Source: Salvia splendens (lineage: Eukaryota > Streptophyta > Magnoliopsida > Lamiales > Lamiaceae). From it: 64,000 bases of DNA. Positions 11,643-24,106 of this stretch are shown in pieces. The position numbers and the translations under genes are program-made. The stretch covers positions 5,148,501 through 5,212,500 of the forward strand of contig NC_056034.1 of assembly GCF_004379255.2 (NCBI RefSeq), read 5' to 3'. Below the pieces are notes generated by a model. The model did no database searches. It saw nothing but the letters and a program-made list of their open reading frames with translations, and was not told the origin of the DNA. Positions within the stretch are counted from its first letter, which is position 1. Every line of letters begins with the position of its first letter.

Positions 11643-11986
11643 CTCCCTCCGTCTGCGAATAGGAGTCTCATTTCTTTTCGGCACAGATTTTAAGAAATGT
11701 TGATGGAAAAATGTTAGTGGAATATGAGTCTCACTTATATACTCCATCCGTCCGCCATTAGGAGTTTCATTCCTTGGGGCCCGGGTTTTAAGAATTGTTA
11801 AGAAAAGTTAGTGGAATGAAGTTAGTGGAATATGAGTCCCACTTGCATACACTATTAGTTTTAAATGAAATGTGAAGAGAATGAGTTAATGAAATGTGAG
11901 ACCCTATTATCATTTATAGCAAAAAAGAACCGGGACTCCTATGGACTAGAATGGAAAAATGAGACTTATATTCGCGAATAGAAGAG
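11643..11986. mobile_element. Stowaway-type MITE (outer copy)
   Basis: The left end is CTCCCTCCGTCTGCGAATAG and the right end mirrors it ('attcgcgaatagaagag'), with TA on both sides. A second Stowaway lies inside it. Confidence 0.75.
11742..11955. mobile_element. Nested Stowaway-type MITE (inner copy)
   Basis: The left end is CTCCATCCGTCCGCCATTAG after TA. The right end 'gggactcctatggactagaatgg' is a rough inverse. It carries the usual internal words ('gttagtggaatatgagtccc', 'gtgagaccctattatcattta'). The right border is approximate. Confidence 0.6.
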
Positions 11987-12433
11987 TAGTACAAAGGGAC
12001 TTTCAATTATTTTTTTAAAAATATTTAGAGACTATAATAGAGATTATAAATTTAAATGTAAAGTGACTTTTCAAATTTGATAAAAAAGTGTGGCTATTAA
12101 GTACTCATAAATTATAGTAATAGAATTGATAATTCTTAGTTGCAACCGATAAGCTCTAAGTCTCTAACTATAATTTCAAATAATAATTCATTGATAGTAC
12201 ATTAATTTATCATAATAATAATAATTAAATTAAATTTAAGTGAACCTGATGCAACTGAAAATGAAATCAAATTGATCATAAGCTCCTAGTTAATCGCCAT
12301 TTAAATAAAATCATTATTACTATGAATCAGTATGTGTATTTTAGTTAGGGCGGCGGGTTTCAGAAGCTACATTTGAATAAAGCTAAGTTTGCAAAAGTTG
12401 AGGCAAAAACGTTACCGCTTCATGGGACAACAG

Positions 12434-12462
12434 CCCCTGCTATGTTTTCACCACAGCAGGGG
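12434..12462. repeat. Hairpin, inverted relative of 11117-11145
   Basis: CCCCTGCTATG and CACAGCAGGGG pair around a 7-nt loop with one mismatch, followed by GGATCCACC. On the opposite strand it reads like the 11117 hairpin (GTGGATCCCCTGCTGTGGTG). Confidence 0.65.
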
Positions 12463-12490
12463 ATCCACCCTCGAGATTTCCGAGGCTTAA

Positions 12491-14063
12491 GAGCATCTGT
12501 AACGCGTCGGGCCGTGCCGCAAATCGCGAGTCCCGGTCCGTCCCATGCGTTACACGGAGGCGAGTCACGGCCCAGGCCGGTCCCGGGGCCGCGTTCCCGG
12601 CCTGGTGAGCATCCCGCGTCCCAGCCCGGGATGGGGTTGCACGGTGACGGGCCGCATGTCCCGCGGCCCGGCCCAGCGTTACACGCTCTTCGGGCCGTGC
12701 CGCAAATCCAATTTTTTTTTAATTCGATGTCTATAAATACGAGCTTGCGTTCCATCCATTTCAATCCCGCGTTCCATTTCAATACTCTATTATACCCTTT
12801 GTTTCGGCGCCAATGGATTGGTTCAACAGCGATCAACGTGAGATGGAGGAGTTCGTTAACTCGAACAATTGGTACATACCGTCGTCGCAACCATCGCAGA
12901 CACAACCTAGTCCGGGAGTCGGTAGCAACGTCGACATTACATCGCCGGTCAACACCGAAGATTTCGAGCTCAGTGATATGGAGCCCGCTCAAGAGCGGGG
13001 AAAGGAGAAGGTCAGGGAGGAGGATGGGCCGAAGAAGTACACTCCGCACGAGACATTGTGGCCTGCGAGGAACTACATCGATGTCGCCGAGGATCCTATC
13101 ATCGACAACCAGCAGACCGGCAAGGCTTTTTGGGAGCGGATTGCGCAGAAATATAACGCTGGCCGTCCGAAAGGGTCGATCGAGCGTAGCTACGTGAAGC
13201 TGCGCAAGCATTGGCCGGGTCCAGGCATCAGTGGAACGGAAAGTGGGCCAACGTAGTCCGTATGTGGCCGAGCGGGCACAGCGAGGCGGACCTCGTCGAG
13301 AAGGTGAAGGATGAGTTCTTCACTGACGGGAAGAAGACCTTCAAGTACTTCGAAGTTTGGAAGCTCGTCGAGAAGAGCCCGAAGTACACCAGCGGTGCCG
13401 AGCCGGCGGCAACAGGTGCGGCGAAGAGAACCAAAGTTTCCGCCTCCGGAAACTACTCTTCGAGCGAAGGAGGTCCGGCGATCGACCTCAACGTGACGGA
13501 CGACGATGTCTTCTGCTCCTCTCCTAGCATTCAGAGCCGCCCGATAGGAACAAAGGCGGCCAAGAGGAAAGCAAAGGGGAAGGCAGCTGCGAGCAACTCC
13601 GCTATGGTGCCACCGCCGACCAATCCGTCTCTGGATAAGATCGCCGACACTTTGTCGGAGATGAATATTACATGGCGGATGAGCCAGCTGACGGAGTTGA
13701 CATCGAGGGATACATCGAAGATGTCGGACGAGGAGATCGAGTTGCACCGTGAGATGATCGCCTACCTTCGCGCCCAAATGAAGAAGTAGTAGTCGTGGCC
13801 CGGGTTTCTTGTATTTCAAATTTGCTTCGTCTAGTAATGTAATGTTAATTTCTAATGAACAATGCATTTTCCCGGTTTCAATTGTTTAACGAATTGCGTT
13901 TACGAGTTAAATAGGTTGGAGTTGTGAATAGTGTCATTTATTAGTTGCGGCCCGGGCCGCAACATGCAGGGTTACAGCAGTTGGGGCGTGGGCCGCAACT
14001 GTAGAGGAATGATGACGTGGAGGGGACTTGGGGCCGGAAATGGGGACGGGGTTAATGATGCCC
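12491..14063 (+). mobile_element. PIF/Harbinger-type element H1, ORF1-only
   Basis: The left end is GAGCATCTGTAACGCGTCGG and the right end, inverted, is GGGCATCATTAACCCCGTCC. Both are flanked by TAA (12488-12490 and 14064-14066). The 1,573-bp element is GC-rich against AT-rich flanks. It encodes only a SANT/NAM-associated protein and no transposase. Confidence 0.85.
12813..13789 (+). pseudogene. Harbinger ORF1-like SANT/NAM-associated protein, one frameshift
   Basis: The frame opens at ATG 12813 (MDWFNSDQREMEEF). It runs through a trihelix/SANT-like DNA-binding region (LWPARNYIDVAEDPIIDNQQ, FWERIAQKYN) to about 13210, then continues in another frame (WNGKWANVVRMWPSGHSEAD) to the stop at 13789. 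The downstream part carries the NAM-associated region, a basic stretch (KAAKRKAKGKAAA) and a C-terminal helix. The family is often labelled 'glutathione S-transferase T3-like' or 'NAM-associated' in plant annotations and resembles ORF1 of PIF/Harbinger transposons, which binds DNA and assists the transposase. One indel near 13205-13220 breaks it. Confidence 0.8.
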
Positions 14064-14066
14064 TAA

Positions 14067-17000
14067 AAAGCTTGTCGCAAACACAGAAAAAAACATCTCC
14101 TGTCTAAGAAATTGTTAAACAACGAATAATAGCAATGCAATATCACACTATAAATAAATGGATCCTGTTCCTGTGTAAATTTTCAATTCTAGGAAAATGA
14201 AGTTTTCCTTGACCATCAAAATATAAATTTACTAAAATATACTCCATGTACAAATATGAGGGTTAATATTTGGGTGGATTGATTCATGGATAACCGAGCA
14301 GTCCAATGAAGCTCTCTTATACACACTGCAGTTGGGGCAAATACTGTAAAGCCCAAAATATCTGCACATTTTCCCCGAAAGCAACTACACATTTTGTAGC
14401 TTTTACATTGTATTAGCTGCCATTCTGCAATTGCTCTATCAACTAATATGTTTGACCTTGACCACCTCTACTATTAAAATTTAAACAGCACTCTAATTAT
14501 TTATCATCTAAATTCCCCTTTCTATGTAATGTACTTTGTGTAAGGCGCTGGTAATTGTTACAATTTGCCGCAAATAGCATCATACTAACTCTCCTTCCTT
14601 TTTACACCACTTGGTTCAACCAACTGTAGCAAATAATAGTAATAACCATAATTGAGAACATATATTTCTCATCGCTTATAGGCTTTAAAGGCATCGTGGC
14701 AGAACCGTCGAGGTATTTTCTCAAAAAGCTAATTATACCTTTTGAAAAAGTAATGAATTCCAAGAAAAAAAAAGATGAATTAAAAAGACAAACAAAAATA
14801 ACTAATTTTTTAGTTTTTGTTTCAAGAAGAAGTAAAGATACCTTCTCAAAATGAAAGAAGGTATAATACCTCTTCAAATACTTTTTCCATTGGAGCATGA
14901 AATTTTATCAAGAAAAGATAAATATGATGGTTATTTCTCTTTACCTGTTCGTTTACCTTCATGGTTGAAGCAATTTTAAGGGAGGGGGAATGGAAAGGTT
15001 TTCTAAATAGAATATTCCAAAACTCATGAGTGGGTAAGAAAATCAAATTATTAGTGGGCAATGATAATTATTGCAACATGATAACCAAATACTCACTAAT
15101 GATGATGAGTTTCTATTTTTTTTCAACTCTTATCCACTCAAAAAAAGAAGAATCGTAATTATATATTCCTTCCTTTTCTTTTTCCAATTCTTATCCACCC
15201 TAAAAAAGACGAATAGTAGTTATATATTCCTTCCATCCTATTTAAGGAGAATAGTTTTTAGATTCCGATTTAAAGCGAATCGTTTTTCTAAAAACTATGT
15301 TATGAAGTAAGAAAGATAATATAATATTTTCTTTCTAAAAAATAATGTTACATTAAGTAGGACATGTAGAGTACTAGGGGAAATAATATAAGCCCTTTAT
15401 ATGAGCACTATCCCGTAAAATGCACGTTCAGTATTGTTTTTTTATATATATTTATTTGGATTTTAATATAAAAAAATATTATTAATATTTTATTTTTACA
15501 AAATTCATAAAAATCAAAATTCAATTTATTATTTTATTTATATATTGAAAATAGAGAAAATGAATATTTTATTTTTATGAATTTTATAAATTAAAATTAT
15601 CAATAACATTTTTAATATATTAAAATTAAACTTTATATCTAAAATAAAACAAACAATACAAAATATACATTAAACAAAAACAATATTAACATAAAATATG
15701 TACTTAAACATTATTTTTCAACTAATATCATTTCTCTACGAACTACTCCATAATCTAACTTTACAATTGCAATCCCCCGGATTATTACTATACAACGGGA
15801 CGGGGTCCCACTAATTTCAGCATTTTACATATAGAAAAAGGTTGCTAAAGCCATTTTAACGTAGGATTTCATTGGATTTAATTCTTATTTTATGCATATG
15901 ATCACTAAAATGTATATGAATCAATTTCTCTCCTAAAGTTAATTTTACAATTTTGATTTCACTTTCTTTTTTTATTTAATTATTTTCCAATAAAAATAGA
16001 TCAATAAAATTTTATTATATAAGGATTCTAACGAAATTGTAAATATATCAGTTCATATAAAGAAATTTGCATGATCATTATAAAGATGATTTTCATTAAT
16101 GATATGGTGATTCTGTGTTGATGATCTTGTGTGTTTCTGTGCCACTAATATTGTTACATTTGATTGATGATAATGTGATATCGTGTCGATGATATTGTGT
16201 TGATGGTTTTGTGACATAGGGTTGATAAAATTACATTGTGTTGTCGTGTTGATGTCATTACAATGTTGGGTCGTTGTGTTGTTGATGTTGTGATATGTAG
16301 TTGGTGATATTGTGATAATGAGGTGTGATCAATTACTAACTCATCCCTTAATTGCTAACTACTATTAATTTAAGTCCATGGGATTTTCAGAGATCTAGTG
16401 GTCTATAAATTGTCGTGTGTAATTTTCTTTTATTATTATTTAAATTTAAATAGATTAGAAGAATGACCAAATTTAGAATTTTGGATAAAACATCAATATA
16501 GTATATAAAAAATATCAATGTGATTGCTTGAATATGTAAACATAATTTTGGATTGGCATTGTATATATATTATATTGACATATTTTGATACCTACATTTA
16601 CATTAAACTAATAATAAAAAATACAAAAATTAAAAAAAATTAAATTTTGATATTGAAACATATGCATGTGAGATGTCGTTAGAATTCTTATAAAATTATC
16701 TTTAATTTAATATATTTTGTGTAAAACAAATAATATAAATTGATATAGTTATAATCATTTAAAGTTTTGAGATATTTTTTAAAAGTTGGATACAACTAAC
16801 TTTTTGTTAATTGACATTAATATCTCTAATTGACATTTTTTGTGCATCGTATCGATATTTGTGGATGAATGATCTTGTACCTTGATATAATGATCTAATG
16901 TCTATCATTTAGTTGTAGTTAATAATTTAAGAGAGAGTTGACAATATAACAAACCCTTGTGATAATGATATAGTGACATAAGATTAATGATGTTATGTTG

Positions 17001-17777
17001 TATGTTGATGATATTGACATGTTATGTTAATAATATTGTTATGTAGCGTTCATGATACTGTGTGCTAAGTTGATATTATGGTAAAAAAAAATTATAAAAT
17101 TTTTTATTTGAACATATACAATTAAGATATTGTTAAAATTCTCATAAATTTATATTAATACTATATTTTTTGCAAAAATAGTACTACTAAATTAAGAAAG
17201 TATAAAATATTATGATAACTTTTGGGAGAGAAATTACGGATAGCTTTAATACATAACTAATTGTCCGGTGTTTTTACGATCACGGCAATAGTACATGACT
17301 GATGATACTTGTAGCTTAGCATTGATGATATATGATAAATTAACGGTTTAAGTAAGTCCTTACATAATTAATTGTCCAGTGTTTTTACTATCACGACAAT
17401 ATTACATGATTGGCGATATTGTAACTTAGTAATGATGATATCCGATAAAATTAATTTTTTTATTTAATGATTGACATTAGTAGTTAAGTTATCATCTGAG
17501 AGGTGTTTTTAGCCAAATATCACCATAAAATAGCATAAAAGAGAGGTGATTTAACTCAATCGTATATTAATTCAATAACGAATATCATATACGGACACGT
17601 GTCACGTGTGAGTCGTAATTCAAAAAATAAACTAAATCGCAAACGCATTAGGTTGTACCTTTCATTGTGTTTGATTTATAGAAACACCACTTTTACACAA
17701 CTCAAATTCTACACAATCTTCAACAGCCGTCGTCTCTCTTTAAGCCTAACACATTTATAATTGACAACGCGTTACAT
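14067..17777. other. Long AT-rich intergenic region
   Basis: I see no gene. 15110-15240 has a local imperfect duplication around 'cttatccac..aaaaaaga..gaat..tatatattccttcc'. 16090-17060 is a low-complexity GAT/TTG-rich tract with repeated 'gatgatattgtg' wording. 17259-17455 is a decayed duplication. Confidence 0.5.
17259..17455. repeat. Diverged tandem duplication, about 100 bp
   Basis: Two copies share 'taattgtcc.gtgtttttac.atcac', 'caata.tacatga' and 'gatgatat..gataaa'. The copies differ at many positions, so the duplication is old. Confidence 0.65.
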
Positions 17778-18103
17778 ACTTGGGAGTACGCATGCACAAA
17801 CCGAACCGGACAGCCGGTTTTACCGCCGGTTCATAAAACGGAACCGGCGCGGCGGTTCCGAACCGCCGGACTGTTCGGCTGTTCACACGGTCCGGTTCAG
17901 GTTCAACGAAATACGAAACCGGAACTGCCGGTTCAACAGTTCAACCATCGGTTCAACTGAAATTTAAAAAAAAAATTTATTTATAAAAATTGATTTTTAT
18001 ATTTAAAAATAATTTTTACAAATAAATGAATACAAGAAATTCATAATAGCCCATATATATTTGATGGGCTTGCGAATTTATGAAACCATTGTAGGTTGTT
18101 TTT

Positions 18104-18154
18104 CTTTTATAGAGACATTCTTGAATATTTTTTGTATCACTTTCAATGTGGGAC
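18104..18154 (-). promoter_or_regulatory. snRNA-type promoter module (USE + TATA), left-facing
   Basis: On the minus strand GTCCCACATTG (18144-18154) is followed after 32 nt by TATAAAAG (18104-18111). The plant U-snRNA upstream element consensus is RTCCCACATCG, placed about 33-34 nt before TATA in Pol II-type genes. One base departs from consensus. Activity is inferred. Confidence 0.5.
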
Positions 18155-18170
18155 AAAATATGTTGAAGTT

Positions 18171-18223
18171 TTTTTTATAACTACATGTTTAGATCATTCA
18201 TTCATCTTTTTCCAATGTGGGAT
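18171..18223 (-). promoter_or_regulatory. Second left-facing USE + TATA module
   Basis: On the minus strand ATCCCACATTG (18213-18223) precedes TATAAAAAA (18171-18179) with a 33-nt gap. It lies 69 bp behind the first module, so the two are in tandem. Confidence 0.45.
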
Positions 18224-18991
18224 ACAAAACTTTCTTTTGTTTTCTACTTTTCTTTATTTTTTACTATATTTTATTATTCACTAACTTTATCTTTATTTTT
18301 GTTATGATTCTTTTTCTAAGACAAATTTATAGATAATAATAGCATCAACTAGAATAGTTTAATTAAATTTGAATGTTGCATGTTGCTAATAATTTGTATA
18401 TTTATAGAATGTGGACGTGTTCAAATAATTGGATTTAAATGTAAGTATGTTGCTAATTTTTCTCAATATATTGATTAAAATGTTAAAAAACAACAATTAA
18501 TATAATTGGTATAATAATGATAAAAATAGATAACTAAAAAATGATTTGTTTAGTTGTATAATATAGTTTATATATTTTTATATTAGTAGTAGACTAATAG
18601 TATGATTTTGTATAATAGTTGTTATTCTAATAGATGTAGTATAAGTTGTATAAATAAAATTATTATTTGTGAATATATTCTTGATAGATAAGAATAAACA
18701 CTTATTGAGTAATATGATTTGTATATAGATAAATAATTATTCATATTATAGTTATCGCTAGATTAATACAATTTGTATAATAATTATTCTCTTAATGTGT
18801 ATAATGATATTTATTAGTTAACATACACATAAACTTATATACAAACAAATCGATAATGATAAAGAATTAAAGAATAATAGTTTATGTAATTATATTTGTT
18901 GTTAAGTTATAATAATAGAAGATAGTCAAGATATAAACTAATATAAACAAAGATGATGAGATGTATCATGTAGTTATAAATAAGGAGTTTT

Positions 18992-19042
18992 ATCCCACAT
19001 TGAAAGAAAGAGTAACACATCCAAGAACATTTAGCTATAAAA
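18992..19042 (+). promoter_or_regulatory. Right-facing USE + TATA module
   Basis: ATCCCACATTG (18992-19002) precedes TATAAAAAAG (starting 19036) with a 33-nt gap. It faces the right end of the element, opposite to the two modules on the left. Confidence 0.45.
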
Positions 19043-19957
19043 AAGAATCATCCAATATACTCTCTTTTCATCCCAAAGGCTCAAGTCCAACATTAAGTGT
19101 AAATTGTAATTTATAAGTTGTGACTTGTAACTTGTAGTCTCGTTGAAATAAACACTAAAACAAGAAGAAAAAGAAGAAGAAGAAAAAAAAATTTACTAAC
19201 CGCCGGGGACCTTGGCGGGTCGGTTCAGGTTCAAGGAAATCTTGAACCGTGAACCGCCGGTTCGGAACCGGCGGTTTTTGAACCGTGTGCATGCTTACTT
19301 GGGAGTGTTAAACTCAGGATAGTTTACATAGAAATAAATATCTACTAATCCATCGAATAAAGAATATTCAAGAATATTAAATCGATGTCATTTAATGCCT
19401 TGGGATAACATACAACTTTCTTTCTCATCTGCATAATTAATGTCATTGCCAGACTAGCAACTTAAATATACAATTATCTCATGTAACAAAAATAAAGAAG
19501 CTTTAAATAGAATATCGTGTAGCTGGGATCAAATTTACTACGGAGAAGAAATCAGAAGATGGAACAAGACTAAAACGAGTATTTAACCAAACAAAAGATG
19601 CAATCAAACCGAATTGCCAACGAATAGATGTGTGGAGTAGTAATTTCCAACGTTTTTATTAATTCGATATGCTAAATGACCTTTCAAAAACAAAATAAAA
19701 CGAAATGAATGAGTACTAGAACGAAATAGAGATTAAAAACATCACGCAAATTCTGTCTTCCAATAAACTCCATATCTATTTTGTTACTGACTCAAGGAAA
19801 AGAGAAGAGACGCAAAAAGTGAAAAAAAAACAAGCAAAGATGCTATAAATTAAGCCCTAACACCTATTTCGCTGAAAGTTCTAAGTATATTTACGATACA
19901 AAAGACAGGCTTCACTCTCCAATTCTATAAAGCTTAGCTCAACTGTGGTTTTAAGGT

Positions 19958-19960
<3 letters not shown>

Positions 19961-19995
<35 letters not shown>

Positions 19996-20014
19996 CGCAC
20001 ACACACACACACAC
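19961..20014. repeat. (TC)n-(CA)n microsatellite
   Basis: About 16 TC units (19961-19992) are followed after a short gap by about 8 CA units (19999-20014). The tract lies about 90-140 bp downstream of the stop of the TERMINAL EAR1-like gene, probably in its 3' UTR. Confidence 0.9.
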
Positions 20015-20099
20015 AATGCATGGCCATGAATGTGGGGTGCCAGAGAAGGGCTCGAGGCTTCTTAACAACAATGCCCATTGGCTACTTTTCACCAATTCT

Positions 20100-22591
20100 T
20101 CACATATCAGTTTCGTCATAACTACAAACACCATGGTGGCCGCCGCCGCCCTCGTCGTAGTCATAAATGGCGTTGCCGATGTGGTGGCCGTTGAGACCTT
20201 TGTCACTGTGTGGCTCCGACAGATTTCCCTTGGAACTTGCAGTGGAAGACGGAGCTGGGCTCTCCAAGGTGCAGCCAGTTATCGGGATAGGATCGGTCAG
20301 CGCTCGTCCATCGCGAGGGGGAGAGAACACCACCGGCATGTACTCCTCGGCCTCACTTGGGAACTTGGAGTTCTTGAAGTGCTCTCTCAATGCATCAAGT
20401 CCCTTTTTATAGAAATTTATTTATATATTACCGCAACTAAATGAAACAAACATAAGAGTATATGGGGGAAAAAAATAAAACCTGCAATCTTGCATATGTG
20501 ACTTGGCAGATCTTTCTGGAGTTAAAAACTTCCCAGCTTTGGTGGTGGAAGGCTTTGTAGAGTCTCAATGTTGCCTCTGGAGAAGTCATGTTCACGAATC
20601 CATACCCCACATTGCACTTGTTGCTAATATCAATCAAACATTATAAACTAAACAATCAGCACATTAATCTAATCAAATTGGGGTTTTCTCAAGTTTAGCA
20701 GTACTAATTAAATACTAACAACAACAAACACACACAAATCTAAAATCAAATCTTGAAGAGAGAGAGAGAGAGAGAGGCACATGAAATCAATGGGGAGGTA
20801 GACGAAGTCATAGGAAGACAAGGGCTGGTCATCGCCGCCGGTCATCTGTTCGTTGCAGTGGATGCAGTGGTTGTCCAGCATGTTCAGCAGCAGCTTCTGA
20901 CTGCACAACACATTTCACATTAACAAAATAATAAAAAAATACTTGCAAAGTCAAATCACCAAAGATGAATGCAGAAGACCATCCTCACAAGGGTTAAAAA
21001 AGACCACCTTTTTTAAAATAAACCAAAAGAAACTGTATCAATTAATTTTATGCAGAATGCAGAATGTTTGGACTATGAGTGAAAAGAATCGATTTTTTTG
21101 AATATTTGCAATACCTATACTTGTTGGGGATGTTCTTGATCATGACAGTGGTTCTCAAATCCCTGCAATCCGATTCCACAATTGTATCTTCATTTATCAG
21201 AAACCGGGGATCATGCTCCTTTCCCCGCCGATTCCCGCCGCCTTTCCACGGCTTGCCTCCAAGCTTCGAAGCCCCACCACTGCTAGACGCCGGGGCGTTG
21301 TCTTTCCTCGAGCCACTACTCCTTTTAATGCGCCGATTATTATTATTATTATTATTATTAGAGCATTCCTCAAATCCAGTAGTAATGGAGAGATTCGAGA
21401 GCGATCCACGGAGCGACGATCCGCTGCTGCTCCCATCGCTCCCACTAGGGTTTCCTCTCCACCCTTGGCGCTGTGGCGGAGGGCGAGGCTGAGGCAAACG
21501 TCTGGATGAGTTTGAGTTTGGATTGAGATTTCGTGAAGGAGGGGATTTCCAGAATTTCCGGCAGTGGCCGCCGGGGCGGCTGAATTCGATGAGGACGTTT
21601 TTGCCGAAGATTTGCTTGCCGGTCAAGGCGGCCATGGCTCTTGCGGAATCTCGAACATCATAAAACTCCACGAATCTTTGAAACCTTTTGTGTGGCGTCT
21701 CCCTCAATTCCTTGACGGGTCCTATTGGAAAGGAAAATCAACGCATTAAAAAGCAACTACCAAGAATATAATGAGTAACAAAAGACAATAATTTTCTTTC
21801 ACATAAATATGGTCAAGAAAGCGACTCGTTTCCTCCCACACCAAAATCTCACTAGATCTTCATTATTGCACTGAAACAAACATCATACAAGGAATATACA
21901 TACGACAAAATCGTGTCTTGCCGGACCACCACCCTTCACGTGGCAGCCTGCGTGAGTGTGAGAGAGAGCAAAAGGGAGAAGGGGATGATAATAATCATAT
22001 GGTACCAAATTCTTCGAAAATTTCTTGGAGGGAAGAAGCGGAAACGCCTGGGCCCAAATTGAAGACAACGAGGGTTCCTTGATTGTTCCCATCGGGGAGG
22101 CCGGAGGTGACCGGAGTCACGAACTGGGCCCACACCACCCGCCCGGAGATGAGGCCGAGCGCCGTCTGCGGGGGGATAGGCACCATCATCGACGCAGCGG
22201 GGTTGGTGAGCACGGCTTCGTAGTGGCGGCCGAGGCGGAACTGCTGCTGCATGTGCTGGTCCTGGATCGCCACCAGCGCCGCCTGCGCGGCTCGCACGTC
22301 GTAGAAGTGCACCGTCACCAAACCCTCACGGCGCCGCTCCATCTGCACGGACCGCACATCGCCGAACACCTCCAATTCACGGCGCACCGTCGATTCGCTG
22401 ACGGTGGCCGGCACCATGCTGAGAAGCAGCGTACGGGAGGGCGCCGCCGAGTGAGGCGGAGGAGCGAACTGCGGTGGGCGCGGGTAGAGCATGGGTGGAG
22501 GAGGGGGATAGGAGGTGTAGTAAAGTTGAGGGTGGGCGGTGGGGAAGAATTCCTGAGCGGCGGGGTCGAGGTGGTGAACAGGGTCGTTCAT
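20100..22591 (-). CDS. TE1: TERMINAL EAR1-like / Mei2-like RNA-binding protein
   Basis: Five exons on the minus strand: 22591-22006, 21721-21115, 20900-20781, 20623-20482 and 20402-20100. All introns are GT-AG and keep the frame, giving 585 codons. I chose ATG 22591 because the upstream in-frame extension begins with GTG and the [10 protein letters not shown] start resembles the family. RRM1 lies at about residues 53-120 and RRM2 at about 172-247. The Mei2-type C-terminal RRM lies at about 385-500 ([36 protein letters not shown]). A Pro-rich start and a Ser/Asn/Gly-rich linker with an eight-Asn run flank these. The family acts in shoot apical leaf initiation and plastochron control (maize te1, rice PLA2/LHD2, Arabidopsis TEL genes). 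Nothing in the reading frame looks broken. Confidence 0.93.
21336..21361. repeat. Trinucleotide repeat encoding poly-Asn in the TE1-like gene
   Basis: An ATT run on the plus strand reads as AAT codons on the coding strand and encodes the Asn run in exon 2, between RRM2 and the C-terminal RRM. Such tracts vary in length between individuals. Confidence 0.85.
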
Positions 22592-23632
22592 CGTCGGGAA
22601 AAGGGGGGAAATCGCCGATGAGGGGTATTGTGGTCTTTCTACAAAAAAAAGAGCCACAGCGCTGGACGGTTGGTGATCTTGTTATAATTTGGTTCAGAAC
22701 ATATCTTGGTTTCTCTCACTTGACTCGCTTTCATTCGATGGATGTATACTACTGTACACACTAGCACAAAATCTCGACCTCTTTCTCTCTCTAGCCTCTA
22801 CTTGGATCTTCAGCCTGCCTAGGTAGTAGTAGTAGTAGAGAGGAATAGAGAGAGAGTGTGACGATAATGGCAGACTAGAGTGTTGAGATATATACAACTA
22901 AAATAATTTGCTTTCTTCCTTTCAAATTTGCGAAATTGCCTTTGCAATAAATTTTAAGGTCAAATCGAATTAAACAGTGCTTTTCGGAATTATACGTATT
23001 AAAGTCATCCCCGATGTATCACACCTGTATTAGTATTTAACTTCCATTTCATCCCTCCTCACTTCGTATTCATACCATTCTCCATCATTTCAAATTTAGA
23101 AATATTTATAATTAAATATTATAATTAAATTGATTTGTAAACAATCGAAATTAAGAATTCGATTTAAATCCAAACACAACTAAACAAAACTACATAACCA
23201 AATTTTGAAAAACACTACCAATTCAAATTTGGAGTCACAATTATTTTTCGAGAGATGTGAGGAATTGGATGTGTTTTTTTGCCATTGAGTCTCATTTATC
23301 CTAGCCACGACTTTGGTATTCGTTTTAAAAGTATAAATATTGTAGTTTGTTTTATTCATATTTTTAAAGTATTTTTGATATCCTATAAAAAGTTTAACAC
23401 AGCGGATATATTGTTCAGGATAGTATGTGCTTAGTTGTCTTATATCCAATCAGAAGGCTATATGTAAATGTTCCCACCCACCTCGTCGGTCAAAAATTTG
23501 GGCAATGTAATTGATCGCTGGTTCGATCGGGCATATGCTCGTTGAACACACATTTTTCACAATATCAAACCCTCTCCTAAGTTAACATGTACTCAAAAGG
23601 CCTTTTCCTCTAATTTATTGATAGTCGATATG
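22592..23632 (-). promoter_or_regulatory. Upstream region of the TE1-like gene
   Basis: There is no other gene here. On the minus strand GTATATATC (22887-22895) could be a TATA box about 300 bp upstream of the ATG, followed by a CT/GA-rich leader with 'tctctctctattcc' and a (TAC)n stretch near 22822-22838. Further upstream the DNA is AT-rich with no recognised element. The transcription start is not determined. Confidence 0.35.
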
Positions 23633-24106
23633 GGTGTCGAAACACGTACCCGAACCTGAAAAGTTTAATATTATACTACTCATTCCCGATCCGTATGGTT
23701 ATACGGGTTTCCCGATACCCGTAGTTGCGGGTACCCAAACCTGTTTACTGTAATTTTACATGTTTGTAATCCCAGAATGAATTTTGGAATTATTGCTACA
23801 CTATGATTTCGTATCTGTGTTTTTTACTTTGTTGTATTTGCATAATGTCTAACCATTAACTATGCACAAATAAGGTGATTACGAATCTCTCTTACTGATA
23901 GTATGATTAGAATAGGAAAAATAAAAGAAATACTCACCTAAACTCCTGCGGGTGAAGGCGTAGGCGGATAGCGGCGGCGGGTAGAACTTAGTAGGGATGG
24001 AATTAATTGGAAGACAAGTCAGGGAGGAGATACAATAAGCAATAAAGTCTGTCTGACAGTATATATTTGAAACTAATTAATTAAAATAAAAAAGTTGAAA
24101 ACCCTA

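Larger units (their letters stand above)
17788..19298. mobile_element. hAT-like non-autonomous element with outward promoter modules
   Basis: The ends carry inverted GCATGCACA...GGTTC wording and clusters of CCGGTTC/GAACCGG. The flanks share TTGGGAGT (17780-17787 and 19299-19306), an 8-bp duplication as expected for hAT; the match extends to 10 bp with AC in front. It has no transposase. The interior holds copies of an snRNA-type promoter motif, two facing left near the left end and one facing right near the right end. The same right-end wording occurs at 25190-25370. Confidence 0.75.

Noticed and set aside
12420..13211. 263-aa minus-strand ORF opposite the H1 gene
   Set aside because: It is a GC-rich shadow of the ORF1-like gene and has no independent motif.
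19881..20206. ORFs with Glu-Arg runs downstream of the TE1-like gene
   Set aside because: They are translations of the TC/CA microsatellite.
22592..22657. Upstream extension of the TE1-like protein (MALFFVERPQ)
   Set aside because: Its first codon is GTG, so ATG 22591 is the first usable start in this frame.
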